A stretch of DNA of 64,000 nucleotides from Earliella scabrosa (GCA_022605405.1 JABYQQ010000013.1:62001-126000), one strand, 5' to 3'. Counted from the stretch's first letter, positions 48,964-60,163 are shown. Notes: generated by a model from the sequence alone, not told the origin. Program-made: numbers and translations.

Positions 48964-51303
48964 TCAGCGTATCCGCCAGTAAACTACGGAATTATTCCAC
49001 CCGGCCACTGCGCGCTGCTCGACCTCGACGCCCTTCTTCCAGACCTGTCCCTGCATGTCCCGCACCTCCTTCGCACGCTTCGTGTGCAGCATGAACCGCC
49101 CTCCGTCCATCGTCTCGATCACAGTGGGCGTGGCCACGCTTCCGCGCTTACCCGTACCCAATTGGTACTCGAAGTTCGCGCCCCAGGCGACGACATCCTT
49201 TCCCCCTCCACCAGGCCCTGCACGCGAGCGTGTGTCGAGAGTGAGCAGGATATGGCCCGTCGGGGATACTGAGATGTGTTCCGGCTTGATTGCTTGGAGA
49301 CTTTTGGAAGTTTCGCTGTCTGTGGGGCAATATGTGTCAGCACGCTGTCGCCGTTGCTAGAGACAGCATGAAAGGCGTGGCGATGAGAGGTAATCAGGAG
49401 CATGTAAACTGTCTCAGACTGTTACACAGTCATGCCTCGGGCGCGCTTCCGGCACGCCGCTGCGGCGCCGACGAGCTATAGCGTTGCGAGCGGAGTAGGA
49501 TCCTAGGAATACACCCACTCACATTCAAACAGCCCGCTGACGTTCTTGGCGCGGACAGGCGACGACTGTGCGTTGCTGTACTGCGCGTTACCCAGACCAC
49601 CCCACTGACCGTTGCCGCATGAGAGGACGTCGACCTGAGGCATACTAGAGCCATCGGTGCGCTCAACCTCGAACATAGTCAGGTCCCCACCTATAGCAAA
49701 TGGATCGATATCAGCCAACGGACAGTTATGAGATGCCGGGGGTAGGGGGGACATACCAGCGAATATGTCCAAGCACTTTGTCTTTGTCGTAGCGGGCGTG
49801 GACCGCCATAAGATGACTTCAGTGGGCACCGTAATCGTCTCCAAGGTCAAGTTCCCACCGAGACCAATTTGCCTGCATATATGATCAATCTCAGTGCGAA
49901 GCTGAAGTAGTACTGTCGATTCTTACCCGTATTCATTTGCGCCCCAACCGAGCACCCTGCCATCGGGAGTTTTGGCGAAGCTGGTCCGCGCACCAGCAGC
50001 AACGCGATCGATTTTCACGCCTTTCAAGGCTGGTACTTCGAAAAGCTTGTCGGACCATCGAATGGTGGTATCGTCGAGTCCTGCGGCAGCGGCCTCTTTA
50101 CCAATGTAGGCTTCCGTGAGCCGCGGGGAAGAGCCAGCGGGACGAATGGCAGGACTGGACTTCGCATAGGGGTCCGCGATAGACTTCGGTGTCAGCTCTA
50201 GGGACACCCGGGGATGCTGATGCGGGAGGTGGACCTGCTGCAAGTCCGCGGGAGCAGGAACGTCGCACTTGCGGAACCCGAGTTGCCCATGCGCGTTGGC
50301 ATTCAGTGTGATCGGGTGCGCGAAGGTGCGCCCATCAGACGTGAGAGCCAGGAGGTGGTCTGAACCCGCCGAGATTTGCACGAATCTGGAGGGACGGGGC
50401 GTGAGCGTGATTTGCGCGTGCTTTTACGACAATCATGAGGGGGGGAAGGCGTGTGTACCTTTCGCCTCGCTTGAGTTTCTCGTGTGCCGTGATTTCGGCA
50501 AAGTCGACTTGCTCTTCCTCTCCCCACAGCCAGCCTGTGCCCCACCACGGTGTACTTGCAGGAGTCTGAGCACCGGACGGCAGAATCTGCTCCGCTTGGC
50601 GCGAAGAGAGTACGTATATGCGTCCGGACGCCGACAGAGCGAACACACGAGTTGGAGTGAGCTGAAGATGGGTAATGTTCTGTGGTCCGCGGAAGAAGGG
50701 AACGATGACGGTAAGTTGACGTGAAAAAGAACGACAAGATCACGCACCTTTCCCTTGAGGGTGAGCTGAGGTCGGGCATGTGAGGACCCCGGCTCACTGC
50801 CAGAAAAGCCGTCCCCCCACTGATACACATCGCCCCTGGCATCTATGCACGCAGCATGCTTTTCGTGCAGGGCGAGATCCCGTAGTGCCACGTTCTTGAA
50901 CCATTCGGATGACGTTGGTACGCGTATGGACTCAGGAAGCTCGTTATCAAGCACATGAGTTCTATACCAACGTTCAGAGCACGCGTTGATAGTGAGTACA
51001 ATACACGTACTTGTTCGAGCCCCAGACCAGAGTAGACAGCTCCTCGTCCTCCAGAATCACCTTCGCGGACACGTCGGCAGCATTTGCGGTTCGGTCCGAG
51101 GCAGAAGGCGATGCGTCGTTGTGGATTATGTCGCCACTGTGCAGCACATACCACAATGCGCTGCCAGCGACGAGTGAAGACGAAGTCAGAGCGAGTGCAA
51201 GATTGGACTGACGCGTGTTCCGAACGGTGCGCGAGTAAGACCTCTTGCCAGCGACGCGAGCCGGATTGGCGCTAGCAAAAGCGCGACCAGCACCTCTAAG
51301 CAT
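48964..51303 (-). CDS. FMP25: Mitochondrial RCC1-repeat protein, FMP25-like
   Basis: Begins MLRGAGRAFASANPARVAGK, a basic mitochondrial presequence, then a single hydrophobic span (LALALTSSSLVAGSALWYVL) that would anchor it in the inner membrane. RCC1-type beta-propeller blades follow: STLVWGSNK, CIDARGDVYQWGDGF, ALSASGRIYVL, ISAGSDHLLALTSDGR, ARTSFAKTPDGRVLGWGANE, VDVLSCGNGQWGGLG, and VVAWGANFEYQLGTGKRGS. The end is AGWNNSVVYWRIR. Yeast Fmp25 is needed for assembly of respiratory complex III, so a similar role is likely. Eight or so introns. A longer frame upstream of 51303 lacks an ATG, so the presequence methionine was chosen. Confidence 0.85.
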
Positions 51304-51678
51304 CGTAGCGATGCCTGACCTGACAGATGGCGAAGCGTAGATGGGCTGTATGTGGCGAGGAAAGTTAGAAGGCTGAAGGACGGAAGGAGGTGGCACTCAA
51401 GAGTTGCCAAGCGCCCATAATGGTCCAATCGGGTCCATCCCTTACGTCAGTCAGCTCAGGCATACGACCTTCAAAGCTTCAACTTGTTCTACTACGCCCT
51501 GACTACGCCAGTTCTACGCATACTACACACTTGCTCGATGACCCTCGATCTAGGCCTAGCCAACATGTTCGTCGTCACAAGCAAAGCTATACGAGACTGC
51601 AAATTGTCCAGAAACTAGGCAAGATCGACGACCACATATGTTATAACTTATTACCACGACTGGGTGAACCAGTACTGA

Positions 51679-52473
51679 TTATGAGCTTGAAGTAGTCACG
51701 GTACGGGTCCCCTTTTCCATCTCCTCCATTCTCCGTGCCTTATTGCTCTCTGCCCATGCAATGATCTGCTTCCCAAGCCATCTCGTCAGCATTGGCACCA
51801 CCATCTTGGCCACCAGCTTCATCGTCAACCGTCCCAGGAGCGCGGCGCATGCCGCGTGCCACGCATCCAGCGCAGGCTCGTCCAACGGCCCCGGCCAGCT
51901 CTGGTTTATCCAAACTCCAACAGGTCCCGCCATCGTGTCCCATGCGTACCGTGCCACGGAGAGTAACGATGCGGGAGCCCATTGTATCCGTTGCGCAAGC
52001 CAGCTGTTCGCCGGCTCGACGCTCTGCAGCGTTGCACACTCGTCGAGCGTGACCGCAACAGATACAAGGAGCGTCAATAGAGGAGGCACTCCGACGATCC
52101 ACACTCCGAAGCGGGCAGCAGTGTTGGTGGAGGACAGCGTCGCCGTCTTGAACTGCCTTTCCGGGTCCAGGAGGGTAGGGACAGTGAGACGCAGGACGAA
52201 ATGTCCGACCGTGATGAAGTATCCGTAGCAGAATGCATCACCGATGATGACAGCTAAGGATACGAGGATGATGTGGATGTAGAACAGCTTTTTGTGCTGA
52301 TTGCGTACGACCCCAAGCCGTTCATCCCCTGCCACTTCGGAGACGACTCGGGTAGCAAGGGCAGGTTCCTCCGTCGCGGTCGAAGTCCTAGTAGGTCCTT
52401 TGCCCTCTCTCTCGCCTCCACATTCATGGGATGAGTTTAGGAACACTTGACGCTCCTGATCTTGCGGATCCAT
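51679..52473 (-). CDS. Multi-span membrane protein, cluster member A
   Basis: No known family recognised. Start MDPQDQERQVFLNSS is followed by a charged N-terminus, then membrane segments around FYIHIILVSLAVIIGDAFCY, FGVWIVGVPPLLTLLVSVAV and the late AALLGRLTMKLVAKMVV. Shared marks with members D and E: GHFVLRLTVPTLLDP (their GHIVL..VPE..DP), the VPPLLTLL..VTLDECATL block, EPANSWLA, and a GPVG followed about 30 residues later by LDAWHAACAALLG. Two or three copies of a PxG...DPWHA(F) pattern define the cluster. An intron may exist before 52473, as in D and E. The C-terminus is charged (SNKARRMEEMEKG). Confidence 0.6.
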   Translation of the reverse strand: MDPQDQERQVFLNSSHECGGEREGKGPTRTSTATEEPALATRVVSEVAGDERLGVVRNQHKKLFYIHIILVSLAVIIGDAFCYGYFITVGHFVLRLTVPTLLDPERQFKTATLSSTNTAARFGVWIVGVPPLLTLLVSVAVTLDECATLQSVEPANSWLAQRIQWAPASLLSVARYAWDTMAGPVGVWINQSWPGPLDEPALDAWHAACAALLGRLTMKLVAKMVVPMLTRWLGKQIIAWAESNKARRMEEMEKGTRTVTTSSS

Positions 52474-53935
52474 CGATGCGTGGTACGTCTCACTAGTGCG
52501 GATTGCAAGGAAGATGCTGATCAGTATACGTTGTAAGGACGTCCATTGCACATACCTCCAGTTCCTGCGCGATAAACAAGGCTGGGGTGACACAATTCCA
52601 AGTACATGTGGCGGACAATACGATACATCCTGATATAATACTTATAGTCCGCTGTTCGAGAGCCGGACTCCGATCTCTCCAGGACTCGGAGTCAGCAGAC
52701 GTGGTTCCGGTAGGCTGTGTCTCTGACCACAGCAACCTGAAGACGTTGGTTGCTATGTTGTGTGAGTAGTTTGTCATATGTATTGTATTCGGCCGGCGGT
52801 CTGGCGCGCGCCGCTCGAGGCTCAAAATTTCCCATCTGCGGTCTGATTCAATGTCAAATGCTGTTCTGACAGTTCTGTAGCTCATGATTTACGCAATGTC
52901 TCATTATCAACTTGCGTTACGCTCATAACAAGCTTGATCCCGAGTACAGCTTCGCAAACCGCTCCCCGACAATCCTCCTGTGAACATGCTGCCAAGTGTC
53001 ACATCGTGGCTGGACACTCGAAGATGGAGACCCTCTATTGCACTGTTCTATGCCAGCCATCATTGCTCAAACTCGACGCCACATGTGATCTCGCAGGTTG
53101 TCTACTGCATTGAATGCGAACACAATGATGTTTGGAGGAGCGAAGCTCATCTGTTCTCCCGACCGTACGCATCCGGGTTTTTGTCGTCGACTTGAGATGA
53201 TGTGGCTACCTGTGCGCAACGTGACCACTAACATTGGACAGGCAGAACGACAACTGGGATATTCACAGCAGTGGCACATTTTTGGACTGTCCAATTTTAC
53301 GCTTCATATACATCGCGAGATCCTGATCATTGTGCATACGAGAGGACTCGGAGACACTGGGCTACGCAGAGGCGATGGCTCGGTAGGCCGTAGTTGGGCT
53401 ACAAGTGGTTATCATCTTGTTGACGAGGATGGCTCCACATTCATGGCATCGTTGCCATGATTGTGCCACAGTGGAGCCGTTGTTAAACCATGTCAAGCCC
53501 GACACCCGACACTGCATGAAACTTGCCCGATGGATGTATTAAAGCGATCGACGGTACAGTAAAGGCAGATCAGGACAAATACCCCCCTGTTTCGGTCTCG
53601 GGGACCGAAGTAAATACGAAGAATACAGCGGGGTGTGGTGTCGTAGACATGGCAGATAGACGGCGCGCAGCGCAGGAAGAGGATTCATGTAACGGACTGG
53701 GATACTCGAACAGAAAGATACATACCTTGGTTAACCATCATTCAACGGCCCGTCCTCACAACATGCGATTAGCTCGTCGTCACTGGGTAGGAAGTGTCCA
53801 AGCGGAGTCAGCAGATGGTACCACAGCTGACAATTCGTATGACACGTACACACCCGTCAACTCACAAGCCGCCCTGTCGGCCTAAGCTCCTCGGTGACAC
53901 CACTGATATAACCTCTGAGCACACCAACCGCTTCC
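52474..53935. other. Intergenic stretch within the membrane-protein cluster
   Basis: No gene supported. It holds a short perfect hairpin at 53591. Small open frames on both strands lack conserved content. Possible 5' exon of member A between 52.5 and 52.9 kb. Confidence 0.4.
53591..53609. repeat. Perfect 7-bp hairpin
   Basis: TTCGGTC and GACCGAA pair perfectly around a 5-nt loop. It is the only clean stem-loop I noted in this gene-free part. Function unknown. Confidence 0.6.
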
Positions 53936-54610
53936 CTACCGCCGCCTCCGGCCCTGAGCAGACCCCTGGCTTCTAGTGGTGGGGTATCCTCCGGGCAGGA
54001 AAAGGGGAAGGACGATAACCAGGAGAATGAGAGCGGACCTGCCAACAACCGCGGAGTGGAAAGCTTGTACGGGTGTCAACGCCCTACCGCAATCGGTCGG
54101 TAGGCCGTACATGAGGGCACCCAACGGGGCTCCCGTGATGCGATAGACTTGCCACATGAGCGCACCTAACGCTGAGCTCGTCGGCAGCAGCAGGAACCGC
54201 CCTGGTGCCCAGTGGACGAACTGCGTATTGGCCTGATGATGGAAAGGAAGTGCGATAGCTTGGGCAACGATGGATCCAAAGATGGCGACTACGAATGTAG
54301 CGAGGGGATCGGCTGAAGCGTAATTACCGCTAATGGGGAGGAAGGCGGAGAGCATCCCTTGGCCCAGCAGCACAGTCAGCGCATCGAATATCGCTGCGGC
54401 GAAAAGGTGACTCAAGCCCGCCAACTTGATGAGAGCGCGTGAGGCGGCGGCCAATGGTTGCTCGTGGGGTGTGGGAAGTTGCGGAATGCGGGTGGGGGTC
54501 CAGGGCTCCGGGAGGGAAGCGGAGGGACGCAAACAGACGGGCGGCTGCTGCATGGCCACGACTAAGGTTTTGCTAGGGAGGGTTCGCATAAGGTCAATAG
54601 AGCGTGTCAT
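53936..54610 (-). CDS. Multi-span membrane protein, cluster member B
   Basis: Starts MTRSIDLMRTLPSKTLVV, then a Pro-rich linker and four or so membrane segments (LFAAAIFDALTVLLG, LATFVVAIFGSIVAQAIAL, FLLLPTSSALGALMWQVY, SALILLVIVLPLFLPGG). GAPLGALM followed at 20 residues by LTPVQAFHSAVVG matches the GP(I/V)G...DPWHAFLAG pattern of A, D and E. The N-terminal membrane part has changed. Roughly 225 residues. The end at 53936 stays in frame but a 3' intron is possible. No known family recognised. Confidence 0.55.
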   Translation of the reverse strand: MTRSIDLMRTLPSKTLVVAMQQPPVCLRPSASLPEPWTPTRIPQLPTPHEQPLAAASRALIKLAGLSHLFAAAIFDALTVLLGQGMLSAFLPISGNYASADPLATFVVAIFGSIVAQAIALPFHHQANTQFVHWAPGRFLLLPTSSALGALMWQVYRITGAPLGALMYGLPTDCGRALTPVQAFHSAVVGRSALILLVIVLPLFLPGGYPTTRSQGSAQGRRRR

Positions 54611-54903
54611 GAGAGCCGCTCACCTTTTGAGGTCGGGGTGATAGAGATGGAGAGGGATACAGATGGATGCAGAGTGGGTGTAGCATTTATGTCGCTTTGG
54701 TGGTTATATAGACGCGACGATTAGCCAACGCGGGTGAGACGGAGGGACTCATCTTCCTGCAGATTGATGAATATCCGTATATCTTTTGCTTCTGTGCCTC
54801 GAAGTTGTCATGTCACATTGTGGTCTGGGACGCGTGATTAACCATTCTTGCAGCGTTATCTAGGAACGTGGCGGGAGTCAAGTCCCTGCAATAGCGGGCA
54901 TAT

Positions 54904-55785
54904 TTACATTGATATCGGGGCACTCAGAAAGAGATATCCGACGGTACAACATGGATGCACATGTGATGCGTTCCGCCCAATTTGAGGTGTAGACTGTGCT
55001 CCCGCGCAATGCCTCACGGGTTCGCCATCAGCAACTCTGGGTTCATGAAGAAGCATGAGTCGAAATTGGACATCCAGCGTATGCTCACTTACCATGCGGT
55101 TGGAATAAGTCATTTGCTTGACAAAGGGACCCTGGATCAAACCGCGCGCCAATACTGACGCCCCATCCCACCACCACGCCAGAGCAAATAGGATGACATG
55201 GACAATGGACTCAACAACAACTCTCCCCAGTAGCGCTGCAATGATTGCGAGCCCCAAGGGGGGAGTAGGAGTCGGTTCCATCATGGCAGCGTGGGAGACC
55301 AGCCATCCTAGAGGGGTGCCCGCGATCCTCCACAGGTGCCACAGCACGATAGCCATCATGCCGACATGTCTGGACACCGGAGGTGTGAGACCCATCGCTC
55401 TTGAACGAGCCCGAACAACTAGGAGGTTGATGAGGATAAGACATAGAACGATGTCCACGCCTGCGATGGCGATGATGAAGGTGGCGAGGTCCGCCGTTGA
55501 ACTTGATGGGCGAGAGGAGAGAATCCTCAGACCCAAGGGAAGAGGGAACACATCGCAGAGAGCGGCCACGATGCATGCAGAAGTCGTAGCGCCTGCTATT
55601 GTGTCGACGTTGCTTCGCCCGAAGTCGATTCCACGAAATGCGACTACTTGGGCGCGCCGAGGTGCGGGTGCAACCGCTTCGGCGAGCACGGCCCCTGGTG
55701 GCGCCGGAAGGACAGTCTCATGTACAAGGGCCTCCATGACCAAGTAGAATGTGACGCTAGGAAACGATGAGCCACTGCCATCCAT
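54904..55785 (-). CDS. Multi-span membrane protein, cluster member C
   Basis: Start MDGSGSSFPSVTFYLVME. Membrane segments include ACIVAALCDVFPLPLGL, LATFIIAIAGVDIVLCLILI and ESIVHVILFALAWWWDG. Shares with B the order (S/T)ADLATFIIAI-IAG-GTPLGWL, then about 20 residues to PPLGLAIIAALLGR, the cluster pattern. A good donor after NRM near 55094 (GTAAGTGAG) implies that the C-terminal 55 residues of the open frame are probably intron or changed by splicing, so the 3' end is unsure. No known family recognised. Confidence 0.5.
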   Translation of the reverse strand: MDGSGSSFPSVTFYLVMEALVHETVLPAPPGAVLAEAVAPAPRRAQVVAFRGIDFGRSNVDTIAGATTSACIVAALCDVFPLPLGLRILSSRPSSSTADLATFIIAIAGVDIVLCLILINLLVVRARSRAMGLTPPVSRHVGMMAIVLWHLWRIAGTPLGWLVSHAAMMEPTPTPPLGLAIIAALLGRVVVESIVHVILFALAWWWDGASVLARGLIQGPFVKQMTYSNRMVSEHTLDVQFRLMLLHEPRVADGEPVRHCAGAQSTPQIGRNASHVHPCCTVGYLFLSAPISM

Positions 55786-56507
55786 GTCTCTATGTCATGG
55801 TATTAACATACCTTAGTCGGAATGGATGGATTCCCGGAATGTCACAAATCACTCAGTATTTATACCAGGACGGCTGGTACGTGCGCTGGTCACGCCTCGA
55901 TAATGTGGGTATCCACTGGCATGCGTCATCTCCGGATATATGCACTCAGGATAAGCCAGCACACTCGTCTCAAGCGGGTCGGCACGGTCCCACCGAGACT
56001 GTGATGAGAATGCCAGAACCCAATATTGATCGACTTGTCTCTCGCGAAATCTGTATGGTAGTTCAGCATCAGCGTCAGCATTTACTGACTTCAATTGCAA
56101 TTGCTGCTAGTACTTACGTACTTGTATCTGTCCTATCCCACTGGTGGAGGAGATTTTGGAGCCTCGAGTGTCGGCCTCGTATCCGGATACAGCGCTCCAA
56201 ACCTGACGGATCCGATGAGACCGGCAGGAAGCAAACTGTGGATGTGGACACCACTGGATAAGGCAGAAGGAAGAAGGGTCGCTTCGGGGTCAAGGGAGCG
56301 CTAGCAGGCGCTAGTAGCTTGTCGGACGGTACACAAGTTTGTCCCTATTTGTACCGGTGGCGTGGCTATCTATCCGGAATTCCCAACGCATCCAGCCTCT
56401 TGCAAGCAAGTTCCCTCATCTACATAAGTACTAGTCCAGACTAGTCCTTGTTCTTGCGCGTACGGTGTTCTCCGCGTCTGCCACCCGAGCAGGGACCCCA
56501 CGAACGT
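55786..56507. other. Divergent region between cluster members C and D
   Basis: About 720 bp between two starts in opposite directions. Open frames present have no support. No distinct shared promoter motif was found by eye. Confidence 0.4.
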
Positions 56508-57379
56508 ATGATGTCCGCAAGCTCCGAGTCGGCAAACAAAGGTGAGAGCTTAGTGTCACACAGCAGCCTCCCATGCTTACCGCCCCACCCAAAACAGCAC
56601 CAGACGTCGAACAGATCGAACTCGGAGCTACGGGGACAAAGGATGCCACAAGCAAAAGGGAGTCTATTGACGACGCGGCACCCATAACTGGCATGCGGAC
56701 AACACACGAGAACACCGCGAGTCCATTGGCTCGCCTGGTCATCTACGGCCGGCAAAGCAAGCTATATGGGCTTGCCCGAGACAAATTGGAGGAGTGGCAT
56801 GTTCGAGACAAAACAAAGCGCTTTCTGAAGCTCTGCGGTCTCACTCTCATGCTCATCTTCGTGGTGTCGCTCGCGTCCTTCGTCATGGCATTCTCCCACT
56901 GGTTCACCATCGTTTTTGGCCACATCGTCCTCCACTACGTGGTCCCGGAGTCGTTCGACCCCGCATACAACAAACCCCTCGACCAGACCATGATACTGGC
57001 CACAGTTGGGGCGCTCGTCGTCAATCTCCCTCCCTTCATCATTTTCCTCCTTTCCATCCCTATCACGTTCGACCGAACGGTCTTGGAGGGCAGTGCCGCC
57101 CCGGCGAATGACTTCATAAAGCGCATCACGCCGAAGAATCGTTACGCACTCGTTTTCATGAAGTACGCTCCGCGTCTCTGTGCGGCGCCGATTGGGAGCA
57201 AGATTGTGTGGATCTTTGATGAAGACCCCGAAACATACACGCTCGATCCCTGGCACGCATTCTTAGCCGGAGTTGCAGGAGATCTTGTGCTTACTGGGCT
57301 GGGTCGCCTGAAGAATGTCCTGACGGGGAAACGAGTTGCGAGGGAAGCTGGTGCAAAGTCGGAGGGCCTACCGATATAA
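56508..57379 (+). CDS. Multi-span membrane protein, cluster member D
   Basis: A 34-nt first exon (MMSASSESANK, starting at an ATG-ATG pair) joins through a phase-1 intron (56542-56597) to the main exon. After a hydrophilic N-terminus with SPLARLVIYGRQSKLYGLAR and KLEEWHVRDK, membrane spans are FLKLCGLTLMLIFVVSLAS, FTIVFGHIVLHYVV, ILATVGALVVNLPPFIIFLL and a C-terminal reentrant-like part LDPWHAFLAGVAGDLVLTG. Marks conserved with E: ITFDRTVLEGS, APANDFIKRI.PKNRYAL, APIGSKI. Ends EGLPI. No signal peptide and no known family. An alternative ATG at 56573 lies in the intron and is less likely, because the spliced start is shared with member E. Confidence 0.7.
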
Positions 57380-57391
57380 TTGTATTCATAC

Positions 57392-57455
57392 TTTTTTTTT
57401 TGGGATCCTCGTTTTACGCCCTGGAGGGCCGCGCCCTATGGTAGGCGTAACTACA
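57392..57455 (-). repeat. Truncated tRNA-derived element with A-tail
   Basis: The minus strand reads TAGTTACGCC, then the 11-mer GGCGCGGCCCT seen in the 25.7 kb element, then an AAACGAGGATCC stretch matching AAACTCAGGATCGG there, and finally ten A (57392-57401). Tail plus partial body fits a retroposed SINE fragment inserted just after gene D. The B-box part is missing. Confidence 0.5.
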
Positions 57456-58247
57456 CAGAGTATCTAGCGCATGTACGTAGCGGGGGGAGTCGCTGAGCAG
57501 GGATAGTGACTAGAGGGGAGGGTATTAGGTCGAGGCAGACGACCATTGCCAATATTGAGTCGCCATAGGGCGGGGTGTTGTAGGGTAGGTAGATGAGAGC
57601 AATATATAGCGAGGAATGAAGTAGGGAGGGATGAGAGGAGCGGGCTCCCCAATGCGCATAGTCCCCGCCGCTCCTGACCGTCAAGCAGCGGTAGGGATAC
57701 GGGTTATAAACCTCCCGCCCATGTGAGGGCGGTTGCGCCCCCGGGTCCATGCCTCTTGCGGCGGGAGGGTACGTGCGGCAGTTGCCCCAACGCACGTCGG
57801 AACTCCCCCGCTCCCAGAGCGTGAGGGCTATGCGCAGTGTAGCCGTATCTACTGCGATCTGTAACTCTAAGTCGTCGAATGTCCTGCGGCGATGGGTGCT
57901 CTAGAGAGGGAGGGAGAGGGGAGTCAGTAGGGGGCCGCAGATGATATGGGTGGAGAGATGGGCTCAGTCGTCATCTGCATCGTCTCTGAGCTGCGCATGT
58001 ATTCATACTTACTACTAGCTGTTCGTGAGGACTCGAGGGATGGTTGGCATGCGGTCCACCGTGGACTGGCAACACCAGTGACCGTGCGGGAGGGCGGTAC
58101 CGCCATGACTCCCAATAGACGCGTACCAATTGGAAATCGCCGCGGCGAGGGGTCATGTACAAGTTAATTAGGACCTCCTAAGATACGGCCCATCATCTCA
58201 CAAAGAGTTCTCCTTCGTCTCGGGGTTGAACCTTATTTACTCCCTGG
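57456..58247. other. Intergenic between members D and E
   Basis: Contains GC-rich and purine-rich stretches but no supported gene. Open frames on the minus strand near 57.5-57.8 kb have no family content. Confidence 0.4.
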
Positions 58248-59141
58248 ATGCAAGCCAAAGGTGATGCGGGACGGGAGTCATCAAACACTTAGGTGATCGC
58301 GAACTTACAACGGTGACACACAGACATCGAAGCGGTAGCCGGAGATGTGAGGCCGGGGGAAGATGCGCCTACAGGCTTCAAGGAGGCAATACAAGGCCGC
58401 GATGACCAGCAGTCATCTCCTCATGCTGCACCGTCTGTCCAGGACGAGCAGTGGACCAGCCCCAGTCCACTTGACCGACTTGTCGCATACGGACGACATA
58501 GCCGGCTATCCGTCCTCGCGCAAGATAAATTCGAGCAATGGCATCTTCGCGACAAAGTGCTACGGTTCTCGAGACTCTGCGGACTCACCCTCATGCTCAT
58601 CCTCGTGGTGATGCTCGCGTCGGTCATCATGGCGTTCTGGACCTGGTTCACTATCGTGGTCGGCCATGTCATCCTCTACCTCGCCGTCCCCGAGTCCGTC
58701 GACCCCATGTGCAAGAACGCAATGTTCGAATACACCATGGCCTTTGCGGCGATAGGGGCGTTCATCGTGAACCTTCCTCCCTTTGTCGTCTTCCTCCTCT
58801 CCTTCCCCCTTACATTCGACCGCGCCGTCCTGGAGAGCAGTAGGGCGCCGGCGAATGACTTCATCAAGCGAATCATGCCGAAGAACCGTTACGCTCTCCT
58901 CTTCATCCAGTATGCGCCGCGTCTGCTGGCGGGCCCTATTGGATGCAGGATATTGGAGATCCTGACCGCCGATTACACCCAGCCCGATTTTGTCGTATTC
59001 GATCCGTTGCACGCCTTCTTGGCAGGATTGGCAGGAGAGGTGGTGTTGAGTGGATTGGGCCGCCTCAAGGATTTGTTGACGAGGAAGAGAGTCGGGCAAG
59101 GACCCTCTGTAATCATAACTAAGGGGTCACTGCCAATCTAG
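58248..59141 (+). CDS. Multi-span membrane protein, cluster member E
   Basis: Tandem copy of D. A 13-nt first exon (MQAK plus one base) joins through a phase-1 intron (58261-58323) exactly as in D, which supports both starts. Then a hydrophilic N-terminus, SPLDRLVAYGRHSRLSVLAQ, KFEQWHLRDK, and spans RLCGLTLMLILVVMLASVIM, FTIVVGHVILYLAVPESV, GAFIVNLPPFVVFLLSFP. Shared blocks: LTFDRAVLESS, APANDFIKRIMPKNRYALLF, GPIGCRILE, FDPLHAFLAGLAGEVVLSG, ending GSLPI. D and E look about 60% identical by eye, so the duplication is not very recent. No known family. Confidence 0.72.
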
Positions 59142-59391
59142 ATGTCGCGTGCGTGGTAAGCCACAGATACCATGACAATTAAGTAGATCCTGGCAAGGAA
59201 TGACGCTCGGTATAGGATGCCAAGTACGGCTGACTGCTATCGTCAGGCAACAGTTGTCGGAATTCACGTCTCGGAAGACCGCGGGATGAGCAGAGCTGTG
59301 CAAATGGGGATTTCCATTAAGTATGAGGTACATTATGGAACAACGTAGACTCCGTAGGATACTCGACGACTGAAGCGTGACCATACCTGCT
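59142..59391. other. Convergent intergenic region
   Basis: About 250 bp holding the 3' UTRs of member E and of the next gene. Nothing else seen. Confidence 0.4.
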
Positions 59392-60163
59392 TCATAGGCG
59401 ACCCGACCCTACTGCCGGCTTCTCGACCTCAACTCGTGGGCTAACCCACGATGCCTAGGTGAAGATGACCACTGACAACATGCAAGAGAGTATCAGAGGG
59501 ATAGTCACTCACCATCATGCTCACATGTTCGGCCCCATCCTCCCCTACCCATCTCTTCACTGTGCTCTGGTCCACGCTGACACTGTTGACGCGTTGTGCG
59601 AGACGCTGCAGCTTGTCCAGGTCCATATCATACTTCTTCGCCAAATTCTCGAGTTGCTGTGGTGTCGTTACATATTTTCGCTCTTCGAGGAGTTCGGCGA
59701 GCGAGAATGCTACGAGGCGGTTACGAGTGGGTCGTGAGGAGCGTGCCTCGTTTTCCGAACGTAACCGTGTTTGGAAGAGATGTTGCGCTGATGCGGCCGC
59801 CTGCGCGCAGTATCGCGTTTCTCAGTTCGCAGCTACGAAGATGCATGCAACGTGTATACGCACTGGTCGCACAGTCTGCATATGGTGATCGACTGTAACA
59901 GGCCCCAGTTTACTCAACTTCGCCAAGAAATGTGGGTCTTGCGAGTCCTGCTGGATTGCTACACGCTGTTGTCAGCTCCACTAATGCATGGTATATACAT
60001 AGTATAGTATACGAAACGCACCTTCGCTCTTTGTCTCACTCGCCTGAGGTATTGGTCTTGAATGTGGATGGGGACGGTCACTGACGTTTGGAGTCCGTGC
60101 GCCCGCCCAGGCTGGTGGTGTCCTTGCCAATTTCCGGGCGGGTTTGGAAGACGTAGAGCCCAT
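59392..60163 (-). CDS. Conserved hypothetical small protein, probable N-myristoylated
   Basis: Four exons give about 190 residues. Start MGSTSSKPARKL fits N-myristoylation (Gly2, Ser6 and basic residues after), followed by a Pro-rich stretch PPAWAGARTP. The conserved core includes QDPHFLAKLSKLGPVTVDHH, then RPTRNRLVAFSLAELLEERK, LENLAKKYDMDLDKLQRLA and VNSVSVDQSTVKRWVGEDG, ending MMASWV plus a short tail. The last exon is reached by an intron at about 59460-59515. I recall this arrangement in other fungal genomes as an unnamed family. The helical second half (LAELLEER...NLAKKYDM) looks like a small binding domain. A membrane-attached adaptor is a guess only. Confidence 0.7.

Noticed and set aside
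54904..55094. Full C-terminal extension of membrane protein C as translated
   Set aside because: The last 55 or so residues follow a strong splice donor and look unlike coding sequence. They are kept in the span only because the true 3' exon is unclear.
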